Positions 54,898-64,000 of a DNA stretch of 64,000 nt are shown here, piece by piece (the stretch's first letter is position 1; every line of letters starts with the position of its first letter). Source of the DNA: TMED27 sp050633165. Lineage in GTDB: Bacteria; Pseudomonadota; Alphaproteobacteria; Micavibrionales; Micavibrionaceae. Under the pieces are notes generated by a model. It saw only the letters and a program-made list of their open reading frames with translations, was not told where the DNA came from and searched no databases. The position numbers were made by a program, and so were the translations under genes. The DNA lies in the NCBI GenBank assembly GCA_050633165.1, contig JBOEFZ010000002.1, positions 7,296 through 71,295 on the forward strand, read 5' to 3'.

Positions 54898-55632
54898 ATG
54901 ATCAAAAATTCCCTCCCCATTGCCGTTTTAATGCTATGTGTCTTGTTTTGGGGGAGGTCACTGCATGCGCAATTTACACCGGTTAATACGGGTGCAATCG
55001 GTAAACCCGTTGTTGTGGAGCTATTTACCTCCCAGGGGTGTTCGTCTTGTCCGCCTGCGGATGCTTTGTTGACGCAATTATCACACAATCCGAATATTAT
55101 TCCGCTTTCTTTCCATGTGACTTATTGGGATAGCCCGCGCATCCAAAACCCCCTTAGCCATGAATTTGCAACGGATCGGCAAAAGCGTTACCAGCGCGCG
55201 TTAAGCACGCGTAACCTCTTTACGCCGCAAATGATTGTGAATGGGAAGGTCTCGTTTGTGGGGACAAATCGTGGTGATTTGCAAAATGCCTTAAAAAGCG
55301 CAAAGCCTTTGCATCGGATTGATGTCCGGAAAATGGGCGCAGGGGCGATCGAGATTACATTGCCGGATTTGCCGGATGATCAATATTTAAATTATACGCT
55401 GACGCTTGTTGGGGTGAAGGCGGCGCAAACCATGCGCGTGGAGCGCGGTGAAAATCGGGGGAAGACCATTACATACACCAATGCCGTTAATCACATCCAG
55501 CCCTTAGGCAGTTGGATCGGCAATCCGGCGCGGCGTGTTATCTCCCTCCCGCCGGGGGTGGAGATAGAACAAATCACTGTTCTTGCCCAAGCCGGAGGCT
55601 ATGGCGAGATTGTCGCGGCGGGGCGGATGTAA
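54898..55632 (+). CDS. DUF1223 thioredoxin-fold secreted protein
   Basis: A 244-aa protein with signal peptide (IKNSLPIAVLMLCVLFWGRS, cut after LHA) and a thioredoxin-like fold bearing ELFTSQGCSSCPPADALL, the CxxC site of DUF1223. A later motif is FTPQMIVNGKVSFVG. Probably a periplasmic redox protein; its partner is unknown. ATG 54898 is preferred to the GTG three bases earlier. Divergent from the NDUFA9-like gene. Confidence 0.87.
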   Translation: MIKNSLPIAVLMLCVLFWGRSLHAQFTPVNTGAIGKPVVVELFTSQGCSSCPPADALLTQLSHNPNIIPLSFHVTYWDSPRIQNPLSHEFATDRQKRYQRALSTRNLFTPQMIVNGKVSFVGTNRGDLQNALKSAKPLHRIDVRKMGAGAIEITLPDLPDDQYLNYTLTLVGVKAAQTMRVERGENRGKTITYTNAVNHIQPLGSWIGNPARRVISLPPGVEIEQITVLAQAGGYGEIVAAGRM

Positions 55633-55675
55633 AATAAATATTTACATAAATATATAAAATGTGTATTTTCTATGC

Positions 55676-56239
55676 ATGAATACACAGCCTAATATTACGC
55701 TCGCACGTCCTAATGATCCTTCTGTAATGCAAACAGGCCTTACAGAAGTTTTTTTGGATAACGCTTTATCTCAAACATATCCCGCAAGAATTTTAACCAG
55801 AACTTCAGCCAAAAAATTAACATTGCGACCAAAATTTGAGACTGCTTGGCAAGCAATGCTGTCAGATCAAGAATTTGTCATCGCAAATATAGATGCAAAT
55901 GGACAAGCAATTCTTGAATTCATGCCAAATGCATTTGAGCCTATACAAACAGAACTTAAACAAATGGCAGAAGCTTACGCACACCTGAGTGGAGAAGATT
56001 ATATAGAAATAACAATTGGAAAGTCTCCGATTGGAAAAAAACCACACCCACATAATTTTCCTGTCTTAAATTGTAGCTGGTTTTGCCAAGGGACCAACTG
56101 GATAGGACCAGCGGGTTTAAATATTGTGGAAGAAGGTAATCTTTTTTATTTTCCAAAGAATTTTTGGCACGCATCCACAATCGCAAATGAAAATGAAAAA
56201 CGATTTACAATGGTTTTGACGCCTGCTGGTGAAATTTAA
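55676..56239 (+). CDS. Hypothetical jelly-roll-like protein
   Basis: A 187-aa protein with a soluble helical N-terminal part and a probable beta-barrel C-terminus containing KKPHPHNFPVLNCSWFCQGT and FYFPKNFWHAST. The spaced His residues recall cupin or DUF1826-type barrels, with weak support. The gene is AT-rich relative to the flanking GC-richer genes, which suggests acquisition. Its stop overlaps the convergent uvrD end by 4 bp. Confidence 0.6.
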   Translation: MNTQPNITLARPNDPSVMQTGLTEVFLDNALSQTYPARILTRTSAKKLTLRPKFETAWQAMLSDQEFVIANIDANGQAILEFMPNAFEPIQTELKQMAEAYAHLSGEDYIEITIGKSPIGKKPHPHNFPVLNCSWFCQGTNWIGPAGLNIVEEGNLFYFPKNFWHASTIANENEKRFTMVLTPAGEI

Positions 56240-58479
56240 TCCCCCTTCTCAACAAAGCTATCCATGACGCGTTTTTGTCCTGCTTTGTCGAAATTGATGT
56301 CTAGTTTGTGGCCGTCAATATGGATGATTTTGCCGTAGCCGAATTTATCGTGGAAGACGCGGTCGCCGCGTGTGAAGATTGTTCCGCTTTCGCTCATGAC
56401 TTTGCGTTCAACGGGCGCGCGGCTTTGTACTTTCGGGGCGAAGCCGCTGCTGTCCCAATGGCTGGATCGTCCTGCGCTTGCTGCGCTGATCTCGCTGCTA
56501 ACCTCGACATATTCTTTGGGGAGTTCATCAACAAAGCGTGAGGGAACAGCATTGACCCAGCTGCCGTACATGCGTCGGTTGGCGGCGAAGGAAATATGCG
56601 CCCGTTTTTTCGCGCGCGTAATCCCGACATAGGCCAAGCGGCGCTCTTCCTCTAAGCCCTTCATTCCATTCTCATCCATACTACGTTGCGAGGGGAACAG
56701 CCCTTCTTCCCATCCGGGCAGGAACACATTTTCAAACTCCAGCCCCTTTGCTCCATGTAGTGTCATGATGGTCGCATATTCGCCGCCTGATTGATCTTGG
56801 TTTTCCAGCACAAGGGCAACATGCTCTAAAAATTCCGGTAGGCTGTCATATTCTTGCATACCCGAAATCAGTTCTTTGAGGTTTTCGAGCCGCCCTGGGG
56901 CTTCGGGGGTTTTGTCCTCTTTCCACATTCGCATATAACCGGATTCATCGAGGATCTGCGCCGCTAGCTCGGCATGATTTATGCTCCCTACCAAACTCCG
57001 CCAGCGCCCGAAATCATCGAGCAGCTTCATCAATGTCGCCTTGACCTTCGGGCGGAGTTCGTCCGTTTGCGTTAGATCCATAATGGAATCGTGCAGATTA
57101 ATGCCGTGGTTGCGCCCATATGCATACAAAGTTTGTATCGTTGCGTTGCCGATGCCGCGCTTGGGTGTGTTGACGATACGCTCTAATGCTAAATCATCTG
57201 CTGGTTGAGCTACTACGCGTAAATAGGCCAGCGCATCGCGGATTTCCATTCGCTCGTAAAATCGGGGGCCGCCTAAAACTTTGTATGGTAGGCCAAGCTT
57301 GATAAAGCGCTCCTCGAACTCCCGTGTTTGAAATCCGGCGCGGACAAGAACGGCAACGCCGTTTAGAGAGCATCCTTTGCGCTGTAATTGCTCGATTTCT
57401 TCGCCGATCCAGCGTGCTTCGGCTTCGCCATCCCAAAGGCCGCGTACTTGCAGCTTATCGCCGTCCCCTGCGTCTGACCAAAGCTCTTTGCCTAGTCGCC
57501 CTTCATTATTGGCGATGACGGCATGGGCGGCTTTTAGGATATTGTTGGTGGAGCGGTAATTTTGCTCGAGCCGGATGATTTTTGCGCCTTCGAAATCTTT
57601 TTCGAATTTCAGGATATTGCCGACTTCCGCGCCGCGCCAGCCATAGATTGATTGGTCATCATCGCCGACGCAGCAGATGTTTTTCGAGCCTTGGGCAAGC
57701 AGGCGCAGCCATAAATATTGCGCGACATTCGTGTCTTGATATTCATCCACCATGATATAGCGAAAGCGCCGATGGAAATCATCCAGCACATGGGCGTGCT
57801 CGGGATTTTTTAAGATTGTAATCATGTGAAGGAGTAGATCGCCAAAGTCGCATGCATTAATGGCGCGCAGGCGATCCATATAAATCCGGTAGAGCATCGG
57901 TAGCTTTCCATCTGCGACATCGCCGACTTCGTTTTCGTCAATGCTAGCGGGCATGAGGCCGCGATCTTTCCAACGATCGATAAAGCCAATCATCGCTTTT
58001 GGCACCCATTTTTTGGTGTCGATCTCGTTCGCCTCCATGATTTGTTTGAGGAGGCGCACCTGGTCGTCGGGATCGAGGATGGTGAAATTGCTGCCTAACC
58101 CCACTAAATCTGCATGGCGGCGTAGCATGCGTGCGGCGAGGCTGTGGAAGGTGCCGAGCCACATGCCACTTGTCACGTCGTAGCCGTTAGGCGAAGACGG
58201 ATCCACGGTTTGCCCGCCCATGAGGCTGCTGACGCGCTCTTTCATCTCTTGCGCGGCCTTGTTTGTAAAGGTGACGGCCAGAATTTGTGAGGGATATGCC
58301 CGTCCGGTATTGAGTAAGTGCGCGAGCCGTGTTGTTAAAACCCGTGTTTTCCCCGTTCCTGCACCCGCAAGTACGAGCACAGGGCCGTCCAACGCCTCAA
58401 TCGCTTCGCGTTGTGGATCATTCAGCCCTTCAAGGTAAGGCGGGGTGGTGGATGGTTCGGGAATCGGATCAAAATGCAT
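56236..58479 (-). CDS. uvrD: ATP-dependent DNA helicase UvrD/PcrA
   Basis: SF1A 3'-5' helicase for nucleotide excision and mismatch repair (747 aa). Motifs in order: LNDPQREAIEALDGPVLVLA, AGAGTGKTRVL (motif I), VDEYQDTN (II), QNYRSTNNIL (IV), TLHGAKGLEFENVFLPG (V) and EERRLAYVGITRAKKR (VI). The C-terminal region ends in the Tudor-like VFHDKFGYGKIIHIDGHKLD that binds RNA polymerase in PcrA/UvrD. Confidence 0.96.
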   Translation of the reverse strand: MHFDPIPEPSTTPPYLEGLNDPQREAIEALDGPVLVLAGAGTGKTRVLTTRLAHLLNTGRAYPSQILAVTFTNKAAQEMKERVSSLMGGQTVDPSSPNGYDVTSGMWLGTFHSLAARMLRRHADLVGLGSNFTILDPDDQVRLLKQIMEANEIDTKKWVPKAMIGFIDRWKDRGLMPASIDENEVGDVADGKLPMLYRIYMDRLRAINACDFGDLLLHMITILKNPEHAHVLDDFHRRFRYIMVDEYQDTNVAQYLWLRLLAQGSKNICCVGDDDQSIYGWRGAEVGNILKFEKDFEGAKIIRLEQNYRSTNNILKAAHAVIANNEGRLGKELWSDAGDGDKLQVRGLWDGEAEARWIGEEIEQLQRKGCSLNGVAVLVRAGFQTREFEERFIKLGLPYKVLGGPRFYERMEIRDALAYLRVVAQPADDLALERIVNTPKRGIGNATIQTLYAYGRNHGINLHDSIMDLTQTDELRPKVKATLMKLLDDFGRWRSLVGSINHAELAAQILDESGYMRMWKEDKTPEAPGRLENLKELISGMQEYDSLPEFLEHVALVLENQDQSGGEYATIMTLHGAKGLEFENVFLPGWEEGLFPSQRSMDENGMKGLEEERRLAYVGITRAKKRAHISFAANRRMYGSWVNAVPSRFVDELPKEYVEVSSEISAASAGRSSHWDSSGFAPKVQSRAPVERKVMSESGTIFTRGDRVFHDKFGYGKIIHIDGHKLDINFDKAGQKRVMDSFVEKGD

Positions 58480-58516
58480 CCCATAAAGCTAACGCTTTAT
58501 GCATGATAAGCAAGCC

Positions 58517-59578
58517 TTAAGAGGCGGAGGATAAACGTCCGCTTACGGTTGCGGTTGCGCTGGCGATTTGGTTGCGGCCGTTGTTTTTCGCCACATATAG
58601 GGCGCGGTCGGCACGTTCGATGATATCTTCGGGGGTTTCGCCTTTGATATATTCCGCCGCACCACCGGATAGGGTAATTCGCCCCATTTTTTCGTTTGTG
58701 TTACGGTTTACAATTTCTTTTCCCGCCACCGCGAGGCGCAATGCATTTGATAATGTTACTGCGCTTTTTAAATCTGTATTAGGTAGGATCATTACAAATT
58801 CCTCCCCGCCATAACGTGCGACAACATCACGGCCCTTAACCCCATCAAAGAGGGTTTTACCGACAAGGCGTAGAACTTGATCGCCGATTTGATGACCATA
58901 ATTGTCATTAAATTCTTTAAAGTGATCAATATCAAACATCACAAAGGTAAAGGTTTCCCCGCCATCTTGCGCGGCTTCGGCGCAGGTACGTGCGATTGCC
59001 GCATCTAAGGCTTTGCGGTTTGAAAGTCCCGTCAGGCTATCTGTCATGGCTTCTTTACGAACCCGTTCGAGATCGTTTTGTAATTCTTGCATTACAAGGT
59101 TGGATTGCACCAATGCTTCTTCTAATTTTGCATTTTGCGCCAGCATATTTTTTGTTGTTCCAACAACATCATTTAATGCTGCCCGCGCTTCTTCGATCTG
59201 TATATCGCCAGCGAGTTTTTCGGTTACGGTTTCCAATGATTTATTATATTCGGTTGTCGCATTTTTAACATTTTGGACAATGCCGCCAACAGCATCAATA
59301 GTCATATTGATCTGATCACCGGCCTTTTCGACCCGTTCATTTTGTGCGGAATTGCTTAAATAACGATGATGCAGCTCCTGGCACTGCTCATGCGAGAATT
59401 CCGCGCCGCTAATCTCCAAAATCTCAACCGCACGAACAAGTTCGGCATCCAGCTTGCCATAGTAAACATACCATAGTTCGTACATCTCGGGTGATGGCGG
59501 GTAGCCACCGCTCGCAATGCGCTGCATTGCTGCTTCAGAGAATTTCTTCGCCTGTTCTGCCGATTGTAAATATTCCAC
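58517..59578 (-). CDS. GGDEF diguanylate cyclase
   Basis: A 353-aa cytoplasmic cyclic-di-GMP synthase. The N-terminal 190 residues are helical, with a likely coiled coil around 125-175 that would mediate dimerisation. The catalytic domain has TDSLTGLSNRKALDAAI, FDIDHFKEFNDNYGHQIGDQ and the active loop RYGGEEFVMILP. The inhibitory I-site reads KxxD (KGRD) instead of RxxD, so product inhibition may be weakened. Possibly tunes motility, given the flagellar genes nearby in the genome. Confidence 0.93.
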   Translation of the reverse strand: MEYLQSAEQAKKFSEAAMQRIASGGYPPSPEMYELWYVYYGKLDAELVRAVEILEISGAEFSHEQCQELHHRYLSNSAQNERVEKAGDQINMTIDAVGGIVQNVKNATTEYNKSLETVTEKLAGDIQIEEARAALNDVVGTTKNMLAQNAKLEEALVQSNLVMQELQNDLERVRKEAMTDSLTGLSNRKALDAAIARTCAEAAQDGGETFTFVMFDIDHFKEFNDNYGHQIGDQVLRLVGKTLFDGVKGRDVVARYGGEEFVMILPNTDLKSAVTLSNALRLAVAGKEIVNRNTNEKMGRITLSGGAAEYIKGETPEDIIERADRALYVAKNNGRNQIASATATVSGRLSSAS

Positions 59579-59665
59579 GCGTATCTGATACCTAATTATT
59601 TTTTTATAATCTTAACAGTCCCACTATTTCAAAAAAAGGTTAAAACTCTATGAAGCTGTAATTTT

Positions 59666-60196
59666 TTATATCGGCACAACCTGCGATATATCCGTTACAA
59701 CGGTGAAAAGAGAGTCCGGCTCTTGCCGCAAAAACCCGCTATCGTAAGTATAGCATATTTGCTGTAGTAGAGCATCCCAATATCCATGCGTATTAAGAAT
59801 ATAAATCGGCTTGTCATGAAGCCCTAATTGTTTCCATGTTATTACCTCGAAAAATTCCGCTAATGTACCAAGGCCGCCTGGTAAGACGAGGAACGCATCG
59901 GCTAAATCTGCCATTTTTGCTTGTCGTGATTGCATATCATCGGTGATATGCAATTCGCTTAATCCCTGATGCGCGACTTCTTTGTCTATCAGGATTTGCG
60001 GCATGACACCGATCACGCGGCCCTTGGCTTCCAACGCTGTCTCTGCGAGGATGCCCATTAACCCGACATTCCCACCGCCATAGACAATTTCATATTCTTG
60101 GCGCGCACAAAATGTCCCGACATCGGCGGTCAGCCCCTTATATTTTTTATCAATGTTGGAAGATGACGCGCAATAAACACAAAGTTTAAAGGCCAT
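59666..60196 (-). CDS. LOG-family protein (TIGR00730)
   Basis: A 176-aa Rossmann-like nucleotide-processing enzyme. YGGGNVGLMGILAETAL and the catalytic PGGLGTLAEFFEVITW are the LOG signatures. Family members cleave nucleotide 5'-monophosphates to the base and ribose 5-phosphate; in plants and some bacteria this makes cytokinins, elsewhere the role is in purine turnover. Starts at the last base of the upstream DUF1311 gene. Confidence 0.9.
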   Translation of the reverse strand: MAFKLCVYCASSSNIDKKYKGLTADVGTFCARQEYEIVYGGGNVGLMGILAETALEAKGRVIGVMPQILIDKEVAHQGLSELHITDDMQSRQAKMADLADAFLVLPGGLGTLAEFFEVITWKQLGLHDKPIYILNTHGYWDALLQQICYTYDSGFLRQEPDSLFTVVTDISQVVPI

Positions 60197-60978
60197 TATT
60201 CTTGCTCTTCTTTTTGTTCCGCAGCCATTTCAACCGTTACGGGCGTTAAGGTGTAATTCTCTTCGTCCCATATGATGATTTGCGCCGTGCAAGATGGGTT
60301 TTCAATGGTGAGGGTTGGGCATACTTCGTCTTTTGCTTCACCTAAAGCATGATCCCAATCATGTGCGCATGCCGCATCCAGATCAAAAATCCAATTACGA
60401 GGCAGGCCGCCTTGCGTATCTTCGGTCACTGCAATCACACCGATTGGCGTTTTATCCGCGCCAATTCGCAAGCCTTTGATCATATAATCGGGTGTTCCAT
60501 CGCAATTAAAATCCCCCTCAACCCGTGATCCATAGGCCCAATACACATCCGCATCCTTGGTCGATAGGTGATTAAGCCAGCGCGGCGTTGTTAAAAGCGG
60601 TTGTTTGATTGCCAGCGCCTCTTTCTTATCCGCAAAAGTGTCGAGCCGGTTTTGAGTTTCTTTATATCGGCATTCAAGTTCCCTTAAGCGTTGTAACCCC
60701 TCTTCATCCGTTTCATGCGATTCCCAAGCGCATTTCGTGTCACGATACGCGACCCAGCGTTGTTGATCCGCACGAAAGGCCGCGCCCGTATCGCTATCTT
60801 TTTCAAGTAAAATTGCATCGTAGGATTCATTTAGCGCCGCGCTTGCCCCATCATATTTTTGTTGCGCACAGGCAATTTCATCCGCCGTGTTTTTTGCATT
60901 TTCACATGGATCGGCAACGGCATATGCCGGATGGGAAAGCATTAATAAAAAAAGGCAGGCAAAAAGAAATCTGAACAT
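60196..60978 (-). CDS. DUF1311 (LprI-like) periplasmic protein
   Basis: A 260-aa protein with signal peptide MFRFLFACLFLLMLSHPAYA and an N-terminal LprI/DUF1311 domain (about 23-115: CENAKNTADEIACAQQKYDG, FRADQQRWVAYRDTKC) with conserved Cys pairs. LprI-type proteins can inhibit host lysozyme. The second half (about 125-260) is a separate unassigned domain containing VEGDFNCDGTPDYMI, an FG-GAP-like Asp loop. Overlaps the LOG gene by one base. Confidence 0.8.
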   Translation of the reverse strand: MFRFLFACLFLLMLSHPAYAVADPCENAKNTADEIACAQQKYDGASAALNESYDAILLEKDSDTGAAFRADQQRWVAYRDTKCAWESHETDEEGLQRLRELECRYKETQNRLDTFADKKEALAIKQPLLTTPRWLNHLSTKDADVYWAYGSRVEGDFNCDGTPDYMIKGLRIGADKTPIGVIAVTEDTQGGLPRNWIFDLDAACAHDWDHALGEAKDEVCPTLTIENPSCTAQIIIWDEENYTLTPVTVEMAAEQKEEQE

Positions 60979-61035
60979 AGACTTTTATACCGAAACCCTG
61001 CCGGATATCACAAGATAATTTTCACAAAGAGATAA

Positions 61036-62046
61036 TTAAGCACCCATTGTATCTTGCATCGCAGGTGCGGAATCAAAGTTGGCGGCAAGAGATTGTTTCA
61101 TCGCCGCAGTTTCAAGGCTATTCCCTGCCGCCGGTTTTCCGCCCAACGCAACCGCTGCTCCTGTATGATCAAATGCTGTTACATGCGGCATATCTGCCCC
61201 ACCATTTGCCACAATGACTTGCGCGGGCGGTAATTCTTTTGCAAAGGCAATACCATCAGCATTATAAGGCGGTTCTTGTGCATTTTTGACGATACCATCC
61301 ATGCCTTTACCCGCTTCTTTAATTCCTGCCTGTGCATCATGGAGCGCATGAAGCTCTGGGAAGGCTTTGCCAATACTTTGCGGGTCCTCCGGATTGCAAT
61401 ACATGATATCCTTCAAATCTCCGGCCTCTAAAATTGCCTCCCAATCGAACGATGATTGCCCCATATCCGGCGCCGCATCGGCATTTTGAATAAGGCCAGT
61501 ATTTTGTTGATTATCATGACAACTTGCGCGCAACGTATCCGCAACTTTCGTCATTATTGCTTCTGGTGAAGATGTGCGATCCGCAGCAATATCACCAACC
61601 ATTGCAATAGTGCTTGCCGCTTGAAATGTTGCCATACTTCCGCCGCCTGCCGTGGATAATGCATCAACACCAATTTCTGCGACTGATTGTGGTCCTTGTG
61701 TATTTGGAAATACCGCCCCTGCCGAAGACCCGTTTGCCTTACATGCGGCTGCAATTTCGCCCTGCATGGCTTTCACACCTTCGCCAACTGCGGCTAATGT
61801 TTGCGCATTTTCTTGGTGTGCCGATGCGCATGCTTTTTGTCCTGCTTGCGCTGCTGCGGCTGCCCCTGGCTTGGTTGCATCGACCGCCGGTGGTGCCGTA
61901 ACAGGCTTAACATTCATGTTAGGAAGTGCGGCCTGAAGGATGGTTTGTTTCGGCGCAGAAGCGGAATTTGCAGCAGAAAGAGACGGGTTTGAGGCAAACC
62001 CTGTCGCTAAATCAAATGCTGGCTTTGAACTAAGCCCTAAACTCAT
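61036..62046 (-). CDS. Ala-rich hypothetical protein
   Basis: A 336-aa protein of low complexity, very rich in Ala, Gly and Pro in the first 100 residues, without a signal peptide or membrane helix. Four Cys are scattered (AGQKACASAH, AAACKANGSS, ASCHDNQQ, IMYCNPED). It may be an exported or surface-associated substrate, but nothing identifies it. Monocistronic by spacing. Confidence 0.55.
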   Translation of the reverse strand: MSLGLSSKPAFDLATGFASNPSLSAANSASAPKQTILQAALPNMNVKPVTAPPAVDATKPGAAAAAQAGQKACASAHQENAQTLAAVGEGVKAMQGEIAAACKANGSSAGAVFPNTQGPQSVAEIGVDALSTAGGGSMATFQAASTIAMVGDIAADRTSSPEAIMTKVADTLRASCHDNQQNTGLIQNADAAPDMGQSSFDWEAILEAGDLKDIMYCNPEDPQSIGKAFPELHALHDAQAGIKEAGKGMDGIVKNAQEPPYNADGIAFAKELPPAQVIVANGGADMPHVTAFDHTGAAVALGGKPAAGNSLETAAMKQSLAANFDSAPAMQDTMGA

Positions 62047-62160
62047 TACACACCACTCTTCGTTTTTATTCTTTTAGAGTGCTTTTAGTGTATGAGAATT
62101 TGGTTAAGATTTTATGAAGATCGATGGTGAATTGTTTTATTTCAATGGCTTATGGTGAAT

Positions 62161-63690
62161 TTAAAGCAAATTTACGCGTTTATACCCCAATGCCTCGGCA
62201 ATATGCATTTTGGAGAGCTGCTGCGGTGCATCCTCGTGTCCATATGCCCCTAAATCGGCAATTGTTCGTGCAACGCGTAAAATGCGGTAATAGCTTCGGG
62301 CGGAAAAGCGGCCTTTTGCCATGGCTTGGTCGAGGAGCTCTTTTGCTTCGGGTTCCAGGGCGGCGATGACATCTAGCGCTTTGCCGTCTGCGCGGGCGTT
62401 AATTTCGCTTTCCAAGCCTAAATCGGCGGCGCGTTTAAGCTGTATATCCCGTGCGGCGGCGACTCGCGCCGCGACGATTGCTGATTCCTCCCCTGCCGGT
62501 GCGTTTAAATCTGCGATTTCGACGCGCGGTACGTCGACTTGCACATCAATTCTATCCAACATTGGCCCTGATATCTTCCCTTGATAATCTGCGGCGCAGC
62601 GCGGGACTTTGGTGCATTCCAATTCCGGATCGCCTAAATGCCCGCAGCGGCATGGGTTCATGGCTGCGATTAATTGGAATTGCGCGGGGTATTTAACGTG
62701 GCTGTTTACCCGCGCAATTAATGCATTGCCGCTTTCCAAGGGTTGGCGTAGGGATTCGAGTGTGCTGCGTGCAAACTCGGGTAATTCATCAAGGAACAGC
62801 ACGCCGTTATGCGCCAAGGATACTTCCCCCGGCTTGACCTTCTGCCCGCCACCAATCAGCGCGGGGAGCGAGGCGGAGTGGTGCGGGTCGCGGAAGGGGC
62901 GGGCGCGTAGCAATCCGCCTTCGGGCAGGCTTCCGGCTAAGGAATGGATCATTGATACTTCCAATGCCTCTTTGGGGGAGAGGGGCGGTAAAATTCCTGG
63001 TAGGCAAGAGGAGAGCATTGATTTCCCCGATCCGGGCGGGCCGATCATGAGCATATTATGCCCGCCTGCTGCTGCGATCTCTAATGCGCGTTTTGCGGTT
63101 TCTTGTCCCTTTACCTCCGCTAAATCCGGCCCTTTCGGGGTGTTATCAGTGTCCAGTTGCGCTTGCGGTCGTGCTAAGATTTGCGTGCCTTTAATGTGGT
63201 TGATGAGCTGTAGCAAATTGGCTGGCGCTAAAATATCCAGCTCCCCCGCCCATGCGGCTTCTGCGCCGCAATCTTTGGGACAAATTAGTCTTAGGTCGGC
63301 GTTATTGGCATACATGGCGGCGGGGAGAATTCCGGCGACGCTGCGGATTGAGGCATCTAGGGATAATTCACCGAGGACGAGGCATTCTGCTAGCTCTCCT
63401 TTGGGTAAAACCTCCATCGCGCCGAGCACGGCCAGCGCAATGGGAAGGTCAAAATGCGATCCTTCTTTGGATAAATCGGCCGGCGCCAAATTCACCGTTA
63501 GGCGTTTGGGGGGCAGGGAGAGGCCGAGCGCGTGGAGCGCGCTGCGTACTCGCTCCTTACTCTCCGCCACGGCCTTATCAGGAAGGCCGACAATGGTAAA
63601 GGCAGGGAGGCCATTTGCAATCTGCACCTGTACATCCACAGGGCGAGTCTCCACCCCCGCAAATGCAACTGTATTAACCCGCGCGACCAT
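62161..63690 (-). CDS. YifB/ComM-family magnesium chelatase-like AAA+ ATPase
   Basis: A 509-aa helicase-like AAA+ protein that in transformable bacteria (ComM) promotes branch migration of incoming DNA. N-terminal Lon-like ChlI domain (RVNTVAFAGVETRPVDVQVQ, FTIVGLPDKAVAESKERVRS), Walker A GPPGSGKS, Walker B VLFLDELPEF, and C-terminal Mg-chelatase domain (SARSYYRILRVARTIADLG). ATG 63690 gives the family start MVARVNTVAFAG; the longer frame to 63843 adds 51 atypical residues. Confidence 0.93.
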   Translation of the reverse strand: MVARVNTVAFAGVETRPVDVQVQIANGLPAFTIVGLPDKAVAESKERVRSALHALGLSLPPKRLTVNLAPADLSKEGSHFDLPIALAVLGAMEVLPKGELAECLVLGELSLDASIRSVAGILPAAMYANNADLRLICPKDCGAEAAWAGELDILAPANLLQLINHIKGTQILARPQAQLDTDNTPKGPDLAEVKGQETAKRALEIAAAGGHNMLMIGPPGSGKSMLSSCLPGILPPLSPKEALEVSMIHSLAGSLPEGGLLRARPFRDPHHSASLPALIGGGQKVKPGEVSLAHNGVLFLDELPEFARSTLESLRQPLESGNALIARVNSHVKYPAQFQLIAAMNPCRCGHLGDPELECTKVPRCAADYQGKISGPMLDRIDVQVDVPRVEIADLNAPAGEESAIVAARVAAARDIQLKRAADLGLESEINARADGKALDVIAALEPEAKELLDQAMAKGRFSARSYYRILRVARTIADLGAYGHEDAPQQLSKMHIAEALGYKRVNLL

Positions 63691-63860
63691 AAAACCCGAC
63701 TTTTCCACACCAATAAATTGTGCACTAAAACATTGAAATACAACATCTTTATGCCATATCGCATCAATAAAGAAAACCCCATTAACAATTCCTTTACCTT
63801 TACCCCTTAAACCAGTGAGTAAGAAACGAAACACAACGGACAAAATTCAGGAATAAAACA

Positions 63861-64000
63861 ATGTTAAACGATAAAGATTTAGCGCAAATAACAAACGCCC
63901 TTCAAACACCGATGATCGTGCAAGATATTCTTAGTGGTGCGGGGGAGCTTACGAATGATGTTCATTTAGGATTGCATGAAATTATCAGCGAAGATCAACC
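63861..64000 (+). CDS. Hypothetical protein, 3' end outside window
   Basis: An open frame from ATG 63861, with CAGGAA about eight bases upstream, continues to the last base. The visible 46 residues start MLNDKDLAQITNALQTPMIV and are soluble and acidic, without a signal peptide. Too short to identify. Divergent from yifB with a 170-bp spacer. Confidence 0.5.
   Translation, partial: MLNDKDLAQITNALQTPMIVQDILSGAGELTNDVHLGLHEIISEDQ

Overview
The window looks like a chromosomal segment of a flagellated Gram-negative alphaproteobacterium. The support is an alphaproteobacterial-type serC, an outer-membrane lipoprotein/RND efflux operon, a sigma54-controlled flagellar cluster, NDUFA9-like and ABHD10-like genes, and the surA-rsmA-gmk neighbourhood. 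I cannot place it to order from sequence alone; a Micavibrio-like lineage is only a guess. Two AT-rich accessory blocks interrupt the backbone.

Layout. 0-7.4 kb: a 5'-cut DEAD-box (DETD) helicase, small hypotheticals, divergent serC/serB, a lone ClpB-like AAA+ ATPase with a 52-aa partner behind a palindromic leader, and an RsmC-like methyltransferase carrying a palindromic repeat inside its reading frame. 7.4-17.2 kb: flagellar hook/filament genes. flgD-flgE-two small genes-flgK-flgL-small gene run leftward; flagellin, fliD and fliS run rightward. fliD has a near-consensus sigma54 promoter. 17.2-23.9 kb: a 142-bp element with 16-bp inverted ends, a second clear sigma54 promoter, an ECF sigma factor and a three-gene RND efflux operon.

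24.0-46.7 kb is accessory DNA bounded by tRNA-Glu on the left and tRNA-Ser on the right. Block 1 (24.0-31.84 kb) has a P4-type integrase at the 3' end of tRNA-Glu, an AlpA regulator, a second tyrosine recombinase, a strong unannotated structured-RNA candidate, and a 935-aa protein that joins an SF2 helicase to an RpoD-like sigma70 region 4. It ends at a degraded copy of the tRNA-Glu 3' end. Block 2 (31.84-39.1 kb) is a decayed second element: a truncated integrase, an IS1595-type transposase, a Fic protein, truncated DUF2779 and DUF2924 genes, and a serine recombinase whose C-terminal helix-turn-helix is lost by a one-base frameshift. Block 3 (39.1-46.65 kb) holds a 1999-aa RTX protein and a membrane protein between two diverged ~205-bp direct repeats; the right copy abuts tRNA-Ser and carries a relic of another recombinase 3' end.

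46.8-64 kb returns to backbone: a hydrolase, two glycosyltransferases, an ArsR regulator, gmk, rsmA, a SurA-like foldase, an NDUFA9-like protein, a DUF1223 protein, UvrD, a diguanylate cyclase, a LOG protein, a DUF1311 protein and YifB/ComM.

The best candidate for an undescribed system is the helicase-sigma4 fusion together with the terminator-ended structured RNA beside it. The nested attachment sites and deletion scars record repeated integration and decay at two tRNA genes.
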